From Anaerosomatales bacterium (lineage in GTDB: Bacteria > Actinomycetota > Coriobacteriia > Anaerosomatales > SLCP01): a DNA stretch of 40,418 nt. The stretch spans positions 1 through 40,418 of the forward strand of contig JARGFT010000010.1 in assembly GCA_029210645.1 (NCBI GenBank). The letters are read 5' to 3'. Below, piece by piece: positions 22,954 through 31,158 of the stretch. The position numbers were made by a program, and so were the translations under genes. Within the stretch, counting starts at the first letter, position 1, and each line of letters begins with the position of its first letter. The notes beneath the pieces were generated by a model. It saw only the letters and a program-made list of their open reading frames with translations, made no database searches and was not told the origin of the DNA.

Positions 22954-22983
22954 TTGTTGTTCGCAGGTACATTCTGGTACACT
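22954..22983 (+). promoter_or_regulatory. Promoter of the liv operon
   Basis: TTGTTG (22954-22959), 18-bp spacer, TACACT (22978-22983). A direct repeat GGTACA precedes and overlaps the -10. The palindrome TGCATAATGCA (22931-22941) lies just upstream and may be a regulator site. Confidence 0.5.
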
Positions 22984-22996
22984 CCGCGAAATCCAA

Positions 22997-23074
22997 AGGG
23001 GAGGGATGCCCCTGGGATGGGAAAGTGCCGGGCGCCACTCGGCGTCCGGCGCAGTGATGTGTGTGACTACACAC
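22997..23074 (+). promoter_or_regulatory. Structured 5-prime leader of livK with three hairpins
   Basis: Three consecutive stem-loops are readable: AGGGG/CCCCT (22997-23013), a 12-bp stem GTGCCGGGCGCC / GGCGTCCGGCGC with an ACTC loop (23025-23052, two G-U pairs), and GTGTGT-GACT-ACACAC (23059-23074). The ribosome site GGGAGG follows. The arrangement does not match a riboswitch class I can recognise. Confidence 0.5.
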
Positions 23075-23095
23075 GGGAGCTAAGGGAGGAACGGG

Positions 23096-24304
23096 ATGAG
23101 CGTGGCTAAGAGCAAGCGTCTCTTCGCCGTGATCGCCATGCTTGTGATGCTGGCGATGACCGTCACCGCGTGCGGTGGCAACGGTGATGCTGACGGCGGC
23201 GACGGCGACACGGCTGACCTCGTCGAGGTCAAGATCGGTGTCAGCTCGCCTTTCACGGGCGATGTTGCCGCACTCGGCACGGGTATCCGCAACGGTGCCC
23301 AGCTGGCGATCGAAGAGGCTGCTCCTGAGCTCGAGGAGATGGGTATCAAGTTGACGATGCTCGCCGTCGACGATGCTGCCGACCCCAAGGCAGGCGTCAA
23401 TGCTGCAAACCAGATGGTCTCCGATAGTGCGGTCGTCGGTGTCGTCGCGCACCTGAACTCGGGTGTCTCGATTCCCACTTCCTCCGTCTACAACGAGGCC
23501 GGCGTCGTCCAGGTATCGCCTGCGTCGACCAACCCTGCCCTTACCCTGCAGGGCTTCGAGAACGTCTTCCGCGTCTGCACGATCGACACCGTCCAAGGTT
23601 CGTTCGCTGCTGAGTACGCCTACGACGAGCTTGGCTTGACCTCGGTCGCAGTCATCGACGACTCGACCCCGTACGGCGAGGGTCTTGCCGCCGAGTTCGC
23701 GGACGCGTTCGAGGCCAAGGGCGGCACCGTGACCTCCAAGGACAAGGTGCAGGTCAAGGACCAGGACTTCACCGCTCTGGTCACCAAGATCCGTAGCGAC
23801 AGCCCGGACCTGATCTACTTCGGTGGCATGTACACCGAGGCCGCGCTCGTCTCCAAGCAGTCCAAGGAGGCTGGCTTCGAGGGTCCGACCATGGGCGGCG
23901 ACGGTCTGTACACCCAGCAGTTCGTCGATATCGCCGGTGCCGCGAACGCCGAGGGCGACTTCTCGACCTCCATCGGCCTGCCGCTCGCCGAGCAGCCGAA
24001 GGGCCAGGAGTTCACCGACATGTTCGAGACCACCTTCCCCGGCCAGACTATCGAGGCATACGACACCTACGCCTATGACGCCGCCATGGTCGTCGTGGAG
24101 GCCATCAAGGCAGTCGTCGCTGACCTCGGGGTCGAGGAAGTCACCTCTGTTGCCGGCAAGCAGGCCATCATCGAGGCCGTCGCCGCCACCAACATGCAGG
24201 GCGTGACCGGTACCGTCTCGTTCGATGAGAACGGCGACACCACCAACAAGGCCGTCACCCCGTACGTTGTGCGCGACGGCGCCTGGGTCCCCTACACCAA
24301 CTAG
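23096..24304 (+). CDS. livK: Branched-chain amino acid ABC transporter substrate-binding lipoprotein
   Basis: 402 residues, ATG after GGGAGG. Lipoprotein signal ending VTAC (C26), a Gly/Asp-rich linker, then a type I periplasmic binding fold of the Leu/Ile/Val family: VKIGVSSPFTGDVAALGTGIRNGAQLAIEE, GVVAHLNSGVSIPTSSVYNEAGVVQVSPASTNPALT, SVAVIDDSTPYGEGLAAEF and DLIYFGGMYTEAALVSKQ. Ligand is predicted to be leucine, isoleucine or valine, though related proteins bind other amino acids or amides. The following stem-loop could raise its level above that of the membrane subunits. Confidence 0.95.
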   Translation: MSVAKSKRLFAVIAMLVMLAMTVTACGGNGDADGGDGDTADLVEVKIGVSSPFTGDVAALGTGIRNGAQLAIEEAAPELEEMGIKLTMLAVDDAADPKAGVNAANQMVSDSAVVGVVAHLNSGVSIPTSSVYNEAGVVQVSPASTNPALTLQGFENVFRVCTIDTVQGSFAAEYAYDELGLTSVAVIDDSTPYGEGLAAEFADAFEAKGGTVTSKDKVQVKDQDFTALVTKIRSDSPDLIYFGGMYTEAALVSKQSKEAGFEGPTMGGDGLYTQQFVDIAGAANAEGDFSTSIGLPLAEQPKGQEFTDMFETTFPGQTIEAYDTYAYDAAMVVVEAIKAVVADLGVEEVTSVAGKQAIIEAVAATNMQGVTGTVSFDENGDTTNKAVTPYVVRDGAWVPYTN

Positions 24305-24332
24305 TAGGGACTGAGAAAGCTTCGCAATCATG

Positions 24333-24371
24333 CGGTCCGGGCGGGGGCACGAGAGTGACCCGCCCGGACCG
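24333..24371 (+). terminator. Intercistronic stem-loop between livK and livH
   Basis: CGGTCCGGGCGGG (24333-24345) and CCCGCCCGGACCG (24359-24371) form a perfect 13-bp stem with a 13-nt loop and no T-tract. Such hairpins after a binding-protein gene act as partial terminators or mRNA stabilisers, leaving more message for the binding protein than for the permeases. Confidence 0.6.
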
Positions 24372-24448
24372 GCGTGAGCGCAGCGCAGAGATTCTCAGGT
24401 CGATCCCGTGTGGTCGTACCGCCTACAAGGATTACGGATGGAGCACTC

Positions 24449-25378
24449 GTGTCTGCCGAACTCGGAATCATCGCCCAGCAGTTCGTCAACGGGATAACGC
24501 TCGGAGGGATGTACGCCCTTCTCGCGCTCGGGTACACGCTCGTCTACGGTATCCTCCTCATGATCAACTTCGCGCACTCGGAGATGTTCATGTTCGGAGC
24601 GTACGTGGGCCTGTTCACCCTACAGGGCTTGTCCCGGATCGCCTTCTTCACGTCGAGCGGCCCCGCACTACTGCTGCTCTACGCGCTTACCTTCCTGATC
24701 GCCATGATCGCGACCGGTATCCTCGGTGTGGTCATCGAACGTTTCGCCTACCGGCCGCTCAGGCACGCGCCACGCCTCGCGCCGCTCATCTCGGCTATCG
24801 GCGTGTCGCTCTTCCTTCAGAACGCGGCACTGCTCTGGATCTCGTCGCGCTCGCTTCCCTTCCCGGTCCTGTTCGAGGTCCGGACCTTTCGCATCGGCGG
24901 CGCGAGCATCTCCTCGATGCAGATCCTCATCATCGTCACCACGATCGTCCTCATGCTGGTGCTCGACAGCTTCGTGTCGCGCACCCGCCTCGGCAAGTCG
25001 ATGCGCGCGACGTCCCAGGACCGGGACACTGCGGGCCTCATGGGAATCGACATCAACCGCGTCATCGCGCTGACCTTCTTCATCGGTCCGGCGCTCGGTG
25101 CCGCTGCCGGTATCTTCTCCGGCATGTACTACGGAAACATCAAGTACAACATGGGCTTCATCCCCGGCATCAAGGCGTTTACCGCCGCGGTTGTCGGTGG
25201 CATCGGTAACCTGCGCGGCGCGATGCTCGGCGGCTTCCTCATCGGACTGCTCGAGTCGCTGGCGGCTGCCTACATCAGCACCGGATACAAAGACGTCATC
25301 GCGTTCGTGGTCCTCATCATCGTCCTGATCTTCAAGCCCGGTGGTCTTCTGGGCGAGTCCGTAGCGGAGAAGGTGTAG
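24449..25378 (+). CDS. livH: Branched-chain amino acid ABC permease
   Basis: 309 residues from GTG 24449, chosen because GGATGGAG lies about 6 nt upstream; a longer start at 24374 would add 25 non-conserved residues. About eight hydrophobic helices. Family hallmarks include QQFVNGITLGGMYALLALGYTLVYGILLMINFAHSEMFMFGAY at the N-terminus, RFAYRPLRHAPRLAPLISAIGVSLFLQN, and IKAFTAAVVGGIGNLRGAMLGGFLIGLLES. It pairs with livM to form the membrane channel. Confidence 0.95.
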   Translation: MSAELGIIAQQFVNGITLGGMYALLALGYTLVYGILLMINFAHSEMFMFGAYVGLFTLQGLSRIAFFTSSGPALLLLYALTFLIAMIATGILGVVIERFAYRPLRHAPRLAPLISAIGVSLFLQNAALLWISSRSLPFPVLFEVRTFRIGGASISSMQILIIVTTIVLMLVLDSFVSRTRLGKSMRATSQDRDTAGLMGIDINRVIALTFFIGPALGAAAGIFSGMYYGNIKYNMGFIPGIKAFTAAVVGGIGNLRGAMLGGFLIGLLESLAAAYISTGYKDVIAFVVLIIVLIFKPGGLLGESVAEKV

Positions 25379-25380
25379 CC

Positions 25381-26598
25381 ATGGGAGCTATCAGAAACGG
25401 CCTTGTGGCGGTCAACGACTTCTTCTCGACGCGGGTGGGCAGGATCGCATTCTTCTTCGTGCTCGCGCTGATCACTCTCTTCTTGCCGGTCATGTTCCAG
25501 GCTGCCGGAAACGTGTTCATGGTTCGGATCTTCGCGCTGGTGGGCATCTACGTGCTCCTGGCGCTCGGACTCAACATCGTCGTCGGGTACGCCGGCCTGC
25601 TCAACCTCGGCTACATCGCGTTCTACGCGGTCGGTGCGTATGCGGGCATGAACCTCGGCTTCCTCATGCAGGAGCTGCTCAAAGGGCTCGGCTTTCTCGG
25701 CGAGCGGCCGGAGAACTGGTCGTACTGGGTGCTGTTGCCCTTCGCCGCGGTACCGGGCGTTCTGGCGGGCATCATGATCGGTGCGCCGGTCCTGCGTCTG
25801 CGCGGTGACTACCTCGCGATCGTCACGCTGGGCTTCGGTGAGATCGTCCGCATCGCAGTCACCAACGACATCTTCGGGGTGAGCAACGGCGCGTCTGGTC
25901 TTCCGGGTGTAGGCCAGAAGGTGGCTCCCGTCGCGGGGCAGATGTGGGTGCGCGAGAACCTGTCCTTCGGCGACTTCCTGTTCTCCAAGGACCTGTACTG
26001 GTACTTCATCATCGTCGCGCTCGTGCTCTTTGCGATCCTCGTGATCACGCGGCTCGATAACTCGCGTCTCGGACGCGCGTGGGTCGCGATGCGCGAAGAC
26101 GAGGTCGCCGCCTCATCGGTCGGCGTCAACATCCTCACCACCAAGCTCTGGGCGTTCGCGCTCGGTGCGGCGTGGGGCGGTATCGCCGGACACACGTACG
26201 CCTACTGGATCGGATTCATCAGCCCCGAGTCCTTCAACTTCATGGAGTCGGTGCTCGTGGTCTGCATGGTGGTTCTCGGCGGCATGGGATCCATCCCCGG
26301 CACCATTCTGGGGGCCGTCCTGATCACGGCCGTGCCCGAGGTCATCAGGGCGCTCGCTGCCTCACCGCTGCTCTCCGGCGTGCTGACGCCCGAGCAGGCA
26401 TCGCTCGTCGGGGACTACCGGTTCCTGATCTTCGGCGGACTGATGGTCGTCATGATGGCGCTCAGACCGCAGGGCATCCTGCCGTCGAGACGCCGGGCAC
26501 GCGAGCTGCAGCCCGTCGACGACACGGTACTCGCACAGGAGAACCAGCAGCTCTGGGAGGCGGAGCACAAGCATGATTCCGACAGTGACATCATCTAG
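25381..26598 (+). CDS. livM: Branched-chain amino acid ABC permease
   Basis: 405 residues, starting 2 bp after the livH stop. About nine to ten helices with LivM features: GIYVLLALGLNIVVGYAGLLNLGYIAFYAVGAYAGMNL, LRLRGDYLAIVTLGFGEIVRI, GRAWVAMREDEVAASSVGVNILTTKLWAFALGAAWGGIAGHTYAYWIGFISPESF, and GGMGSIPGTILGAVLIT. A hydrophilic C-terminal tail of about 45 residues follows. Partner of livH; tight spacing shows one operon. Confidence 0.95.
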   Translation: MGAIRNGLVAVNDFFSTRVGRIAFFFVLALITLFLPVMFQAAGNVFMVRIFALVGIYVLLALGLNIVVGYAGLLNLGYIAFYAVGAYAGMNLGFLMQELLKGLGFLGERPENWSYWVLLPFAAVPGVLAGIMIGAPVLRLRGDYLAIVTLGFGEIVRIAVTNDIFGVSNGASGLPGVGQKVAPVAGQMWVRENLSFGDFLFSKDLYWYFIIVALVLFAILVITRLDNSRLGRAWVAMREDEVAASSVGVNILTTKLWAFALGAAWGGIAGHTYAYWIGFISPESFNFMESVLVVCMVVLGGMGSIPGTILGAVLITAVPEVIRALAASPLLSGVLTPEQASLVGDYRFLIFGGLMVVMMALRPQGILPSRRRARELQPVDDTVLAQENQQLWEAEHKHDSDSDII

Positions 26599-26623
26599 CG
26601 CGGACGAAAGGCGCTGACGCGAC

Positions 26624-27406
26624 ATGGCAATGCTAGAAGTCAACAATGTCACGATGCAGTTCGGTGGCCTGAAGGCCCTCTCCAACGTGGACTTCCGAGT
26701 CGAGGAGGGCGAGATCGTCGCACTCATCGGGCCGAACGGCGCGGGCAAGACCACGCTGTTCAACCTGCTGACGGGCATCTACAAGCCCACCGAGGGGACG
26801 ATCCTGTTCTCCGGCAACTCGCTGGTGGGCAAGAAGGCCCACCGAATCTGTGTCATGGGCGTTGCCCGGACGTTCCAAAACATCCGGCTCTTCGCCAACA
26901 TGACCACCCTGGAGAACGTCATGGTGGCGCGCCACACCCGCACCAAGGCCTCGCCTCTCATGTCGGTCCTCCGCACGCCGAACTTCGAGCGCGAGGAGGA
27001 CCACACGGTCGACGAGTCCCGCAAGTGGCTCCGCTTCGTCGGACTCGAGAACAAGGCCAACGAGCTGGCGATGAACCTGCCCTACGGCGAGCAGCGAAAG
27101 CTGGAGATCGCGCGCGCGCTGGCCACCGAGCCCAAGCTCATCCTGCTCGACGAGCCGGCGGCAGGCATGAACCCGCAGGAGACCGCCTCGCTGACCAAGC
27201 TCATCGGCCGTATCCGTGAGGCTGGCGTCACCGTGCTCCTCATCGAGCACGACATGAAGGTGGTCATGGGTATCGCCGACCGCGTCTCCGTGCTCGACTT
27301 CGGTGAGAAGATCGCCGAGGGCCTGCCCGAGGAGATCCAGCGCAATCCCAAGGTCATCGAAGCGTACCTGGGCAGTGGCGCTGAGGCGCTCATGGCCGAG
27401 GGCTAG
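26624..27406 (+). CDS. livG: Branched-chain amino acid ABC transporter ATPase
   Basis: 260 residues. ATPase with Walker A GPNGAGKTT (36-44), LivG-type signature LPYGEQRKLEIARAL in place of LSGGQ, Walker B LILLDEPAAGMNP, and H-loop LLIEHDM. The VARTFQNIRLF Q-loop region is also characteristic of LivG. It forms the cytoplasmic engine with LivF. Confidence 0.95.
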   Translation: MAMLEVNNVTMQFGGLKALSNVDFRVEEGEIVALIGPNGAGKTTLFNLLTGIYKPTEGTILFSGNSLVGKKAHRICVMGVARTFQNIRLFANMTTLENVMVARHTRTKASPLMSVLRTPNFEREEDHTVDESRKWLRFVGLENKANELAMNLPYGEQRKLEIARALATEPKLILLDEPAAGMNPQETASLTKLIGRIREAGVTVLLIEHDMKVVMGIADRVSVLDFGEKIAEGLPEEIQRNPKVIEAYLGSGAEALMAEG

Positions 27407-27418
27407 GAGGGCACTGCA

Positions 27419-28126
27419 GTGCTGAAAGTCAACGACCTACATACCTTCTACGGGAAGATCGAGGCGCTCAAAGGCATCACGATCGAGGTTCACGAGGGCG
27501 AGATCGTCACGCTGATCGGCGCCAACGGCGCCGGCAAGTCCACGACGCTCAAGACCATCTCGGGCCAGGTCGCACCGCGCACCGGCTCGATCGAGTTCCT
27601 CGGTGAGCAGATCGCCGGGATGCCCACGCACCTCGTGACCGCCAAGCGTGTCATCCAGGTGCCGGAGGGCCGTCGCATCTTTCCGCAGATGTCGGTTCGC
27701 GAGAACCTCGACATGGGTGCGTTCCTGCGCAGCGATAAGGACGAGATCGCTGCCGACCTGGAGAAGGTCCTCGAGCTCTTCCCCCGCCTGCGCGAGCGCG
27801 TCGCTCAGAAGGGCGGTACGCTTTCCGGCGGCGAGCAGCAGATGCTTGCTATCGCCCGTGGGATGATGGCGCGACCCAACCTCCTCATGCTCGACGAGCC
27901 GTCCATGGGCCTCGCACCGGTCATCGTGGAGATCATCTTCGACACCATCAAGAAGCTCAACGAGGCCGGGACCACCATCTTGCTGGTCGAGCAGAATGCG
28001 GCGATGGCGCTGCAGGTGGCCGACCGGGGATATGTGCTGGAGACCGGCTCGGTCGCGCTGACCGGAACGGGCAAGGAGCTCCTCGGCAACGAGCGCGTCC
28101 GCAAGACCTACCTCGGAGAGATCTAG
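27419..28126 (+). CDS. livF: Branched-chain amino acid ABC transporter ATPase
   Basis: 235 residues from GTG 27419, after GGAGGGC. Walker A GANGAGKST (34-42), IQVPEGRRIFPQMSVRENLDMGA (LivF-specific Q-loop region), signature LSGGEQQMLAIARGMMARP, Walker B LLMLDEPSMGLAP, H-loop VEQNA. Last gene of the liv operon, followed by a strong terminator. Confidence 0.95.
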   Translation: MLKVNDLHTFYGKIEALKGITIEVHEGEIVTLIGANGAGKSTTLKTISGQVAPRTGSIEFLGEQIAGMPTHLVTAKRVIQVPEGRRIFPQMSVRENLDMGAFLRSDKDEIAADLEKVLELFPRLRERVAQKGGTLSGGEQQMLAIARGMMARPNLLMLDEPSMGLAPVIVEIIFDTIKKLNEAGTTILLVEQNAAMALQVADRGYVLETGSVALTGTGKELLGNERVRKTYLGEI

Positions 28127-28152
28127 AACGACCTGCGTCACGGCGACCAACG

Positions 28153-28184
28153 GCGGCCCGGTTCGAGTATTCGAGCCGGGCCGC
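28153..28184 (+). terminator. Terminator of the liv operon
   Basis: GCGGCCCGGTTCGA (28153-28166) and TCGAGCCGGGCCGC (28171-28184) pair over 14 bp with one G-T pair, GTAT loop, followed by TTCCT. It lies 26 bp after livF. Confidence 0.85.
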
Positions 28185-28291
28185 TTCCTGTCGAGCGTGG
28201 CAACGGACCGGTGACAGTCGCCCGACGGCGGTGCATGCCGCGCGTAGTACGGGTACCTGTACCGGGTAGGCCACTCCCTAAGGAGGTTGTC

Positions 28292-29206
28292 ATGAGAACA
28301 AGAAGCGTTCGGGCCCGGACGGTCCTCGGTGCGCTACTCGTCGTTCTCATGCTCGCCGTCGCGCTGGTGGGGATCAGCACGTGCGTGTCCACCACGCCTG
28401 ACGAGCCAGAGGAGCCCGCCGTCGAGCCGACCGCTACGCCCGAGCCCGGAGAGCCCGCGGAACCCGCAGAGCCCGGGGAGCCTGAGGGCACCAGTGAACT
28501 GACCATCTACCTGGTCAGGGGCGAGACGCTCGGCGTCACGATCAGGGAGGTTCCCGGGACCGTCGCCGTGGCGCGCGCTGCGCTCGAGGAGCTGCTCGCC
28601 GGTCCAAGTGACCTCGACGACGAGGCCGGCCTGACCACCGCTATCCCGGAGGGCACTCGTCTGAACGACGTGTCCGTCGCCGACGGCGTTGCGACCGTGG
28701 ACCTGAGCCCCGAGTTCGAGTCCGGTGGGGGCTCCCTCTCGATGCAGCTGCGCGTCTCGCAGGTGGTCTTCACGCTGACAAGCTTCCCGACGGTCGATGC
28801 TGTCGCCTTTATGATCGACGGGCAGCCGGTCGAGGCCATCGGTGGCGAGGGAGTCATGGTCGATCCTCCCGTGAGCCGGGCCGCCTTCGCGGACAACACG
28901 CTGCCGGCGATCCTGCTCGAGTCACCGGGTCCGTGGCAGGAGGTCTCCAGCCCACTGCGCATCATCGGGACGTCGAACACCTTCGAGGCCACGTTCAACT
29001 ACGAGATCGTCGATCCAGCGGGCGCGATCGTCGCCGAGGGATTCGGCACCGCAACGGCCGGGATGGGCACGTGGGGGACGTTCGACGTGACCGTTCCGTA
29101 CGAGATCGCCAGGCCCGGCGTCGGCGCGCTCATCGTCTTCGAGTCCTCGGCAAAGGACGGCTCGCGGATCAACCTGGTCGAGATCCCGCTGCGCATGGGC
29201 GAGTAA
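28292..29206 (+). CDS. GerMN/Gmad2-domain lipoprotein
   Basis: 304 residues from ATG 28292 after TAAGGAGG. Hydrophobic signal to C31 (ISTC, a slightly atypical lipobox), a Pro/Glu-rich linker (about 36-65), then a GerMN domain (about 68-190: SELTIYLVRGETLG, ARAALEELLAGPS, GTRLNDVSVADGVATVDLSPEF). A Gmad2 immunoglobulin-like domain (about 208-303: ILLESPGPWQEVSSPLRIIGTSNTFEATFNYEIVD) follows. These domains were named from spore germination proteins but are common in non-sporulating actinobacteria as envelope lipoproteins. After its TAA, 40 codons of sensible in-frame sequence follow. Confidence 0.9.
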   Translation: MRTRSVRARTVLGALLVVLMLAVALVGISTCVSTTPDEPEEPAVEPTATPEPGEPAEPAEPGEPEGTSELTIYLVRGETLGVTIREVPGTVAVARAALEELLAGPSDLDDEAGLTTAIPEGTRLNDVSVADGVATVDLSPEFESGGGSLSMQLRVSQVVFTLTSFPTVDAVAFMIDGQPVEAIGGEGVMVDPPVSRAAFADNTLPAILLESPGPWQEVSSPLRIIGTSNTFEATFNYEIVDPAGAIVAEGFGTATAGMGTWGTFDVTVPYEIARPGVGALIVFESSAKDGSRINLVEIPLRMGE

Positions 29207-29329
29207 GCGCCGCCGGGATTCGGCTTCGGGGAGTTGCTCTCACTCGAGGACGTGACTATCGTGAAGAACCCCGGCACCGTCTTCCGGCTCGAAGACGGCA
29301 GCGTCATCCGGGTACCGAGCGACGAGTGA
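29207..29329 (+). other. Coding-like in-frame extension after the GerMN stop codon
   Basis: Directly after the TAA at 29204-29206 the same frame stays open for 40 codons and reads plausible protein (ELLSLEDVTIVKNPGTVF then RLEDGSVIRVPSDE) before TGA at 29327. Possible starts (TTG 29234, GTG 29252 or 29261) have poor ribosome sites. It could be a tail cut off by a nonsense change, a readthrough extension, or a small separate gene. Confidence 0.35.
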
Positions 29330-29338
29330 GGGGCGTTC

Positions 29339-30085
29339 ATGCGCGTATACGTGGCCTTCGACGACACTGACAACTACGATGCCCCGCGCGGCACCGGCAA
29401 GCTCGCTCGCTGGTTCGGCGAGGTGCTTCCGACCGGGTGCCAGCTGTGGGGTGTTGTACGGCAGCAGCTCCTGGTGCATCCGGACATACCCTACACCTCC
29501 CACAACAGTTCCGCGTGCGTCGTTCTCGATGCCGATGACCGGGGCGTGGTGGCCGACCTCATCGAGCTCGCCTCCAGGCATCTCGAGCACCACATGCTGC
29601 CCGGCAGCGATCCGGGACTCTGCGTGGTCACGGAGGAGGATGCGGAGCTGCCCGGGCTGATCGCGTTCGGAAACCGAGCCGCCTCCGAGGTCGTGACCCA
29701 GGCGGATGCGAAGACGGCGGCCGGGAGCGTGCACCTGTCGGGGCACGGAGGGACGAACGACGGCATCATCGGTGCAGCTGCCGGAGTCGGGCTGACCGCG
29801 TGGGGCTGGTCCGGGCGGTTCGTCGAGTTCGGTGACCTGCGGGAGTACGGCGACCCGGTGAGTGTTTTGGCGCTCGAGCAGGCGGGGATGCTCGTGGTGC
29901 CGGTCGACCGGAACGTGGTCGCGCCCCGTCCCGACGAGCCGGTGGCAACGTTCGGATGGCTCCGGCCCAGGTTGTGGGGTGGACGCCCGGTCGTCCCGGT
30001 CATGAGCGACGGAAATGGAGGGTGGGTGGCCCTCGGCAAGGCCCCCCTGCAGCTCGTAATGGGAAGCCGCAGTGAGGGAGCCTAG
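29339..30085 (+). CDS. TiaS-like protein (homologue of archaeal tRNA-Ile2 agmatinylcytidine synthetase)
   Basis: 248 residues; GAGGGG about 7 nt before ATG. The N-terminal FDDTDNYDAPRGTGKLA resembles the IDDTDSP...GG...T nucleotide-binding start of TiaS. YTSHNSSAC (52-60) and GHGGTNDGIIGAAAGVGL (135-152) resemble later TiaS catalytic-region motifs such as GRGIIGALAAIG. Archaeal TiaS is about 400-450 residues with OB-fold and zinc-ribbon RNA-binding parts, which are absent here. Bacteria normally modify tRNA-Ile2 with TilS, and a tilS gene lies 4.3 kb downstream, so this protein probably has a different substrate. Homology is my judgement from motifs only. Confidence 0.65.
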   Translation: MRVYVAFDDTDNYDAPRGTGKLARWFGEVLPTGCQLWGVVRQQLLVHPDIPYTSHNSSACVVLDADDRGVVADLIELASRHLEHHMLPGSDPGLCVVTEEDAELPGLIAFGNRAASEVVTQADAKTAAGSVHLSGHGGTNDGIIGAAAGVGLTAWGWSGRFVEFGDLREYGDPVSVLALEQAGMLVVPVDRNVVAPRPDEPVATFGWLRPRLWGGRPVVPVMSDGNGGWVALGKAPLQLVMGSRSEGA

Positions 30086-30196
30086 CGGCCCGCGATCGTG
30101 ACGCCGATACATCTGCCTGCATTAGGATACATACCAAGAGACAATGACGCGGTCGCGGCCCTGCGGGGTGTGCGATCTACGGAGAGGAGACGCGAC

Positions 30197-31149
30197 ATGC
30201 ACAGATATCTTTCGATGGTAATCGTCCTGCTAATCGCGGGCGTGCTGCTTGTGTGGGATGCGGCGGCGACGGCGATGGTCCCGCCGAACTCAAGGGCCCG
30301 ATCACCATCGGTTCCAAGATCGACGTCGAGGGTCCGGTGCTCGGCTACGTGATGGCAGCGGTGCTCGAGGATGCGGGCTTCGAGGTGGTCGACCGGATGC
30401 GCACCGGGGCAACCGACGTGGTGCGCCGGGCGCTGCTCGCCGGTGAGATCGACGCGTATCCCGAGTACACCGCCAACGCGCTTACCGTGTTCTACGCCGA
30501 CGAGCAGATCGACCCCGCGATCCTGCAGGACGCCGCCGCGACCTACGAGGAGGCCGCGCGGCTCGATCTCGAGAACGAGAACATCGTCTGGCTCGCTCCT
30601 GCCCCGGCCAACAACACCTGGGCCGTCGCGGTTCCCCGCGCACTTGCCGAAGACAACGCCATCGGCACGCTCGAGGACTGGGCGGCCTACATCAACGACG
30701 GCGGAGACGTGAAGGTCGCCGGCTCCCAGGAGTTCTTCGATCGCGACGACGCGATGCCCGGTTTCGAGGCCGCCTACGGCTTCAGCCTCTCCGCGGCACA
30801 GAAGGTCTCGCTGGCCACCGGCGACACCGCGGTGACCGCTCGTGCCGCTGCGGAGGGCACCGACGGCGTCAACGCCGCCATGGTCTACGGCACCGACGGC
30901 ACCATCGCCGCACTCGACCTGTTCGTCCTCGGCGACCCGCTCGGCGTGCAGCCCATCTACCAGCCCGCCCCGATCTTCCGTGCCGAGGTCATCGACGAGT
31001 ATCCGGAGATCGCCGACCTGCTCGAGCCGGTCTTCGCCCGTCTCGATCTCGAGACGCTGCAGGCCTTGAACGCTCAGGTCGCGCTCGAGGGCCAGGATGC
31101 CCAGGGCGTCGCCGAATCGTGGCTGAGCGCCGAAGGGTTTATCGAGTAG
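30197..31149 (+). CDS. osmF: Osmolyte ABC transporter binding lipoprotein (YehZ/OsmF-type), frameshifted in the signal peptide
   Basis: A good start, ATG 30197 after GGAGAGGAGA, opens a signal peptide MHRYLSMVIVLLIAGVLLV. At 30251-30255 (GTGTG) the frame must shift to continue into GCGGDGDGPAELKG and the intact mature protein, which is open from GTG 30253 to 31149. One missing base (restoring an LVxGC lipobox) or two extra bases (TG) would explain it. The mature part is an OpuAC-type binding fold: GPITIGSKIDVEGPVLGYVMAAVLEDAGF, AYPEYTANALTVFY, GTDGVNAAMVYGTDGTIAALDL, with a C-terminal ADLLEPVFARLD. Gene order with the next three genes matches yehZYXW. Ligands of this family are betaine-like compatible solutes. 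Confidence 0.8.
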
Positions 31150-31158
31150 GGGGCTGCC

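Noticed and set aside
22727-24331. A 534-codon minus-strand frame opposite livK
   Set aside because: Shadow frame without motifs; livK has a lipobox and family signatures on the plus strand.
28292-29206. GerMN/Gmad2 domains as evidence that the organism sporulates
   Set aside because: These domains occur widely in non-sporulating actinobacterial lipoproteins, and no other sporulation gene is present in the window.
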